Assembly (NCBI RefSeq): GCF_003075035.1
Contig: NZ_QCZE01000001.1
Location: 1 to 64,000, forward strand
Direction of reading: 5' to 3'
Source: Zobellella maritima
GTDB lineage: Bacteria > Pseudomonadota > Gammaproteobacteria > Enterobacterales > Aeromonadaceae
DNA length: 64,000 nucleotides
The notes under the pieces were generated by a model. It did no database searches and was not told the DNA's origin. It was given only the letters and a program-made list of their open reading frames with translations. A program made the position numbers and the translations under genes. Shown here piece after piece: positions 59,535-64,000 of this stretch (position 1 is the stretch's first letter; every line of letters starts with the position of its first letter).

Positions 59535-60860
59535 TTACCTGGTTCTGCCTTTCTCATGTTTGTTGGCCAACACGGCGATGGCACACAGCACCACGAAGGT
59601 GGCGGCGTTGGCGGGAATTTGCAGGTTGAAATCGGTAAAGGAGTGGATCATCAGCGCCAGTATGCCCATGCTGGCGGCAAAGCCCACTCCGCTGCGATAC
59701 CAGGATTCCCGGTTCCACAGGGCGCGCAGGGCATGCCAGAATGCCAGCAGCACAAAGGCGGCGAGGGGCAAGGTACCGATCAGCCCGTATTCAATGGCGA
59801 ATTGGATAAAGTCATTATGGGCATGGTCAAAATGATTCACCAGATCCGGTCCGGCATATTGGGGGAAAACGGCCTCGAAACTGCCGGCGCCGGTTCCGGT
59901 CAGCCAGTGTTGTTCCAGCAGGGGGATGGCATCCAGATAGGCATCGGCCCTGATTTCATTTTTACGGGCGACCACTACCTCATTAACTACCTGATCTTCA
60001 AAGCGGGTATTAACCAAGCGCTCTTTTAATTGATCCAGACCGAAATACTGGCTGATAACCAGGATATCAATCAGCACAAAGCTGGCGAGCAAAATAGAAT
60101 TTCTGACCCTGTTTTCTTTATTCAACAGAATAAAAACACCACCAATAATTATAAGGCTGATAAAAAAGGCGCTATTACCCATACGTGAGCGGCTCATTAC
60201 CAGGCCGATAACCATAATTACCAACCCGATGCGTAGCCGCGCCTTGGGACCCATTAGCAACTCCAGTATTGCCTTCCAGCTGAAGGAACCGCCGTCTCGC
60301 AGGGCCATCAGCAAACCAATACCGCAAGCCATGGTCAGCTCCAGATAACCGGCCAGGTGGTTGCGGTTAACAAAGGTGCCGGTAGCCACATGGCTGGCCT
60401 TGAAAAAGCCCCAATCTACGCCGGAAAGCGCAATAACAGTGCCGACAAATGCCTGCACAGTACCACTGGCAACCAATACCGCCAGCAGCACGGTCAAACG
60501 GCGGCGGGTATGGAATACGCTAAGCACCATGATAAACAGCAATGAATAGGCCAGACCCAACATTAGATACTGGAAGCTGGCGCCGATATCCAGGCTGATG
60601 CCAAGCCACAACTGCAGGGCGACCCAGCCTTGGGCCATCAACAGTAAGGCCAGCATGGGCCAGGCGGCGCGCAGGGCCCGGCTGAACGGTTTTTCCTGCT
60701 TAAGCCGACCTATGGCCCACAGTGTGGCCAGCACACCAACCAGCAAGACCAGTAGGCCCATCGACCAGTCCCGGTTGCTGCCCAGAGGCAAAGGTAGCCA
60801 GAGCAACAGTACCAGCAGGCCAAAATAAACAGAAGAATCAACCAGAGAGCGTTTTTCCAT
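59535..60860 (-). CDS. O-antigen ligase/polymerase (Wzy/WaaL) family protein
   Basis: A 441-residue inner-membrane protein with about 11-12 membrane segments and a large periplasmic loop (about 265-345). That loop contains the Wzy_C signature: FVNRNHLAGYLEL before it, and HFDHAHNDFIQFAIEYGLIG after it. Such proteins polymerise or ligate polysaccharide units. Together with the beta-barrel gene at 62910 it suggests an exopolysaccharide locus. Whether it is a polymerase or ligase cannot be told from sequence. Confidence 0.85.
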   Translation of the reverse strand: MEKRSLVDSSVYFGLLVLLLWLPLPLGSNRDWSMGLLVLLVGVLATLWAIGRLKQEKPFSRALRAAWPMLALLLMAQGWVALQLWLGISLDIGASFQYLMLGLAYSLLFIMVLSVFHTRRRLTVLLAVLVASGTVQAFVGTVIALSGVDWGFFKASHVATGTFVNRNHLAGYLELTMACGIGLLMALRDGGSFSWKAILELLMGPKARLRIGLVIMVIGLVMSRSRMGNSAFFISLIIIGGVFILLNKENRVRNSILLASFVLIDILVISQYFGLDQLKERLVNTRFEDQVVNEVVVARKNEIRADAYLDAIPLLEQHWLTGTGAGSFEAVFPQYAGPDLVNHFDHAHNDFIQFAIEYGLIGTLPLAAFVLLAFWHALRALWNRESWYRSGVGFAASMGILALMIHSFTDFNLQIPANAATFVVLCAIAVLANKHEKGRTR

Positions 60861-60889
60861 ATTTTATCCGTTAATAAAGGTGAATCCTG

Positions 60890-61268
60890 CAGGGGCCCTT
60901 TGTGGGCCAGGCCTCTCAAATCCAATGGCATGTGGCCATATCGTCCTGGGACCGAGCTTGCCGTAGGAGCGTCGATCCCGGCGCGATAACATCCGAAGGA
61001 TATTTAATGACCTGAGCCAGTCACCCTGGGGCCAGGCCTCTCAAATCTTTATGGCCTGTCGGCCAACTCGCCACGGGGTCGCGCCACCCACAGGGGTATT
61101 GGCCTGCACCAGGCTTTGTTGCCGGAGGGCAGCCCTGTGGGAGCGTCGACCCCGGCGCGATAATATCCGAAGGATATTTAATGGCTTGAGCCAATCACCC
61201 AGGGCCAGGCCTCTTAAATCTTTATGGCCTGTCGGCCAACTCGCTGCAGGGTTGCGCCCCCCACAAAG
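60890..61268 (-). repeat. REP/BIME-like repeats, inverted (locus N)
   Basis: Inverted hairpins at about 60987 (one arm changed to ACATCC) and 61162, heads GTAGGAGCGTCGATCCCGGC and GTGGGAGCGTCGACCCCGGC, and two GGCCTGTCGGCC hairpins near 61053 and 61226. Last copy in the window. Confidence 0.88.
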
Positions 61269-61302
61269 GCAACTCACTACCATACCAAACAAAAACAGGC
61301 AT

Positions 61303-61337
61303 ATTAAACAAAAGCGCGCCGTTTGGCGCGCTTTTTG
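61303..61337 (-). terminator. Terminator of the Ala-rich protein gene
   Basis: A perfect 11-bp stem AAAAGCGCGCC / GGCGCGCTTTT (61310-61335) with a 4-nt loop has T-rich sequence on both sides (TTTGTTTAAT on minus). It is 50 nt past the stop codon. Confidence 0.88.
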
Positions 61338-61386
61338 GAACCATTCCCTGATCCGCTATCGTCATTCCCTGTGTTTTGTAACCTGC

Positions 61387-61971
61387 TTAGCTGGGGCTGG
61401 AAGAAGAACCGCCGCCGCCGCCACCGCCACCGGCGGAAGGAGTAGAACCGGTGTTGGTAGAGCCGGTCGCGGCACCACCTGTGGTACCACCGGTAGTGCT
61501 GCTGCCGGCAGCGGCTGCAACACCCTTAGCTACGGCGTTCTGCACGGCAACGGCAGCGGCAGGGGCTGCCTTGGTAGCAGCGGTGCTGATGCTGGCGGCA
61601 GCGGCAGGGGCAGATTGGGCGGCACCCTGGGCTACTGCGGCAGCCAGTGCCGGCTGGCTGGCAACCTTGGTGGCGGCAGCAGTGGTGATGCTAACCGCAG
61701 CAGCCGGGTTGGTAGCTACAACGGCAGCTACGGCGGCCTGCACGGCAGCGGCAGCCTGGGCGGCAGGCATGGTGGCGGCAATGGCAGAAACCACATTGGC
61801 TACTGCATCGGCAATAGCGGCTTCGCCTTCGGCAGCCAGCACTTCAGCAGCCAGTTCGGGGGTTAATTCCACACCGGCACCTTGCAGCGCGTCCAGCGCA
61901 GCCTGGTCGGCAAGGGCAGGGCCGGCGGCCAGGGCCGCAGCCAGAGAGAGAGCAGTAAGCGTTTTACGCAT
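61387..61971 (-). CDS. Secreted alanine-rich low-complexity protein
   Basis: A 194-residue protein with a clear signal peptide (MRKTLTALSLAAALAAGPALA). The mature part is nearly half alanine, organised as proline-started helical repeats of about 15 residues (PALAAAVAQGAAQSA, PAAAASISTAATKAA, PAAAVAVQNAVAKGV). It ends in a Gly/Ser/Thr-rich tail with eight glycines in a row. No cysteines. I do not recognise a domain. GAGG lies about 11 nt before the ATG at 61971. Its neighbours suggest a surface or matrix role; this is inference. Confidence 0.75.
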   Translation of the reverse strand: MRKTLTALSLAAALAAGPALADQAALDALQGAGVELTPELAAEVLAAEGEAAIADAVANVVSAIAATMPAAQAAAAVQAAVAAVVATNPAAAVSITTAAATKVASQPALAAAVAQGAAQSAPAAAASISTAATKAAPAAAVAVQNAVAKGVAAAAGSSTTGGTTGGAATGSTNTGSTPSAGGGGGGGGSSSSPS

Positions 61972-62034
61972 TGATAAACGTCCTCGTTTTAATATGTGGC
62001 CTGCATCCGTAGTGGCCATACGGCCAAACATCAA

Positions 62035-62909
62035 GGCGCAACCACACTGTGGTTAGAAACAACCATGCTCAAAAAACATTCGATTTTGCTGAATTGAGAG
62101 ATCGGTTCCGATTGTATATCCCTCCATCACTGTGGGCAATCCGCTTTACAAAATTTCATAAAAGTAAAATGAAACCGTCGGATAAAAAACATGTGGGCCC
62201 TGGCACAGTGTAATAAATAAAATAGATCGGAATGTGTTGCCGGGAGGGAGATTATCAGCAGATAGAAGAGGGATATCCCGGACGGACCGAAAATAAGTGA
62301 CCGCAGGCGTCACAAAATCAAAAGTAATGTTAATATTTTGTGCTGTCCCACTGGTCAGCTTTCTACCCCGGATGGCCATATCAATTTATGACAAGCACTT
62401 TATTAATGTATGCCTGTTGTGTAAAATCTTGGCCAAATTAGCGTGCGATAACCTGTCAGCAGCTTATAAGTGATTATAACTAACTGATTAATGAATTGTT
62501 TTATAAATGGCTCATTTTTTGGCCCTGCCATTGATTTGTCATTTTTATGCGGTAGGCTGGCATGCAAAGTTGCGATAGCAGCTACCGAAGCCGGCAAGCT
62601 GAACCCAGCCAACAGGTATTAACGGGGCTAAAAGCGATTTTTTGTTCATAAAATGGCCAACGGCCGGAGTTGAACACAAAATGCACGCTCGGTTAGTGTG
62701 GGTATGGGGCAGCGAGTTGGGTTGATGGAATGAGCTGGATGGCTCGCCCGGGGGAGAAGAGCACGGCAAGCCGGGATACTCCCCAGAAAGACAGCTTAAT
62801 TTAGAAGAAGATAAATTAATAAAAACACGTTCAATTCCCCTTGCAAGCTGTAGTCATAAAGGGATTGCACATTTTTTAGTGGAATTTACAGGTGAAGGAA
62901 TCCTGATTT
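62035..62909. promoter_or_regulatory. Long leader region of the polysaccharide locus
   Basis: An 875-nt AT-rich region with no convincing gene, between divergent genes. Two structures stand out. CGGTAG at 62550-62555, complementary to CTACCG at 62582-62587, resembles the RfaH ops element GGCGGTAG. Nested hairpins lie at 62732-62745 and 62751-62784: an outer GGGGAG/CTCCCC with an inner CGGC-AA-GCCG. These could be an antitermination or leader RNA element. Confidence 0.45.
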
Positions 62910-64000
62910 ATGAGCAAACAACACACACTGTTTACTCTGTCGGCGGTGGCAACCGGCATTATCTTTGCGGGCCAGGCGAGCGCCATCGAACCGCAACCCA
63001 TAGATCTTGGCGGTGTTGGCCTGGTGCCCACCCTTAAAATCAGCGAAACCTATGATGATAACGTCAAGGAGGCCTCTGGCATTCCGGGCGATGAAGAGCG
63101 CTCGTCTTGGGTAACCACGATTGAGCCGAGCCTGACTCTGGCGGCCCGAGAGCGCCTGAACACCTATCAACTTAGCTATAGCCTGAGCAACTCTATCTAC
63201 CATTCCAGCCATGAAGACGATCACACCGATCACTTTCTGCGAGCTGACAGCCACATGGAATTCAGCGCCCGCAGCCGCCTGGATTTGAATGCAGGTTACA
63301 GCAAGCAGCAGGATACCGTCGACAGCACCAATCGTGAGTTTGATGAGATCGGCAACAAGTATCACAGCACCAACGTCGGTGGCCTGTACGGCTTTGGCGC
63401 CCAAGCCGCCAAGATGCAGCTGGAACTGGGCGCCAATCACGAATGGCGCAAGTACGACAACAACCGCGACAGCGGCTCGTTGACCCGCGAAAAAGACCGC
63501 GACACTCTGAGCCTGGTCACCACCGGATATTATCGCGTGGCCCCCAAGACCCGTCTGCTGGCCGAAGTGCAGTATAGCGACTACGACTACACCACCAGCA
63601 ATCTAGACAGCGAAGACTATCGTTACCTGGTGGGCGTGACTTGGGACGCTACCGCCAAGACCACAGGCACAGCCAAATTCGGTTACCAGGAAAAAGAATT
63701 TGATGACCCGAGCAAAGGCAGCACCAATGGTGGTGCCTGGGATGTGGGTGTTAGCTGGTCTCCAGTTACTTACTCAACCTTCAGTTTGAACACAGGCAGC
63801 AACATAGGCGAGGGCAGCTCGACTGAGGACTTTATTGATACCGACACCTATAGCCTGACCTGGTCTCATACCTGGGCACCCCGCTTCAGTTCTGATGTAG
63901 GTTACAGTCTGACCAAGAAAGATTACGAGGGCGGTTCCGGCAGCAGCAACGCTGGCCGTAAAGACGAGCTGGACAGCTACAACCTCAGCCTGAACTACAA
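62910..64000 (+). CDS. Outer-membrane beta-barrel protein, partial (exopolysaccharide locus)
   Basis: The first 363 or so codons of a gene that runs past the window. A signal peptide (MSKQHTLFTLSAVATGIIFA, cleavage after GQASA) is followed by a series of alternating amphipathic strands with aromatic ends (LNTYQLSYSLSNSIYH, TRLLAEVQYSDYDYTTS, TTGTAKFGYQEKEFDD). This resembles the BBP2/EpsL-type barrels found in exopolysaccharide export loci. AAGGA is 10 nt before the ATG. The stop is not in the window, so length and function remain open. Confidence 0.75.
   Translation, partial: MSKQHTLFTLSAVATGIIFAGQASAIEPQPIDLGGVGLVPTLKISETYDDNVKEASGIPGDEERSSWVTTIEPSLTLAARERLNTYQLSYSLSNSIYHSSHEDDHTDHFLRADSHMEFSARSRLDLNAGYSKQQDTVDSTNREFDEIGNKYHSTNVGGLYGFGAQAAKMQLELGANHEWRKYDNNRDSGSLTREKDRDTLSLVTTGYYRVAPKTRLLAEVQYSDYDYTTSNLDSEDYRYLVGVTWDATAKTTGTAKFGYQEKEFDDPSKGSTNGGAWDVGVSWSPVTYSTFSLNTGSNIGEGSSTEDFIDTDTYSLTWSHTWAPRFSSDVGYSLTKKDYEGGSGSSNAGRKDELDSYNLSLNY

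Noticed and set aside
62690-62800. Cyclic-di-GMP (GEMM-type) riboswitch in the leader before the barrel gene
   Set aside because: The hairpins are present but the conserved GEMM core and receptor sequences are not. I call it only an unknown structured leader.

Overview
The window is chromosomal DNA from a gammaproteobacterium of about 55-60% GC. Its gene neighbourhoods match the Aeromonadales/Alteromonadales/Vibrionales area: gcvA-ygdD-rlmM, queF<>syd, yqcC-truC-yqcA, cspD<>clpS-clpA-infA-bpt-aat-trxB, lrp-ftsK-lolA-rarA-serS and cvpA-purF. Small families typical of those orders (DUF3081, DUF2310, DUF2789, DUF3301, DUF3549) are also present. An Oceanimonas/Zobellella-like organism is my best guess, but this is inference from content and synteny only.

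Layout. 1-285: the 3' end of an rRNA operon (5S, tRNA-Asp, terminator). 286-977: a gene-free stretch holding a frameshifted remnant of an IS3-type transposase and a pair of hairpins. 978-6293: a TRAP transporter (dctMQP), a LysR regulator and an agmatinase-type ureohydrolase, which look like one uptake-and-cleavage module for a guanidino acid. 6342-27057: mostly housekeeping and conserved small genes, including RNA modification (rlmM, queF, truC), nucleotide metabolism (ppnN), NAD-type isocitrate dehydrogenase, xni, syd, glutaminase, a flavodoxin, cvfB and an SLC13 transporter. 27254-31244: dapD and glnD with a probable 20-residue ORF between them. 31373-46094: tcyP, dbpA, the cspD/clpS/clpA/infA/bpt/aat/trxB N-degron and stress region, then lrp, ftsK and lolA. 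46321-53180: rarA, serS, cvpA and purF. 53482-59099: a more accessory stretch with a YIP1 membrane protein, a MOSC protein whose start lies in repeats, a hydrolase, a REP-associated tyrosine transposase (RAYT), a MntA-HepT toxin-antitoxin pair and an M14 peptidase. 59535-64000: the edge of what looks like an exopolysaccharide locus, with a Wzy/WaaL-type ligase, a secreted Ala-rich protein and an outer-membrane beta-barrel protein that runs off the window.

The most distinctive property is a family of intergenic palindromic repeats (REP/BIME-like). It occupies at least 14 intergenic places between about 18 and 61.3 kb, with about 24 copies of one signature hairpin. Nine copies form a 1.6-kb tandem array between rarA and serS. 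A RAYT gene, the type of enzyme thought to mobilise REPs, lies among them at 56.3-56.7 kb. In the 54.6-55.3 kb cluster the repeat duplications reach into the start of the MOSC gene.

Genes work together in several visible sets: dctPQM with the ureohydrolase; gcvA, a hydrolase, ygdD and rlmM as a tightly coupled operon; ClpS/ClpA with the Bpt and Aat aminoacyl transferases as a full N-degron pathway; and the MntA-HepT pair. Start codons were chosen from ribosome-binding sites and family length, and several differ from the longest open frame.
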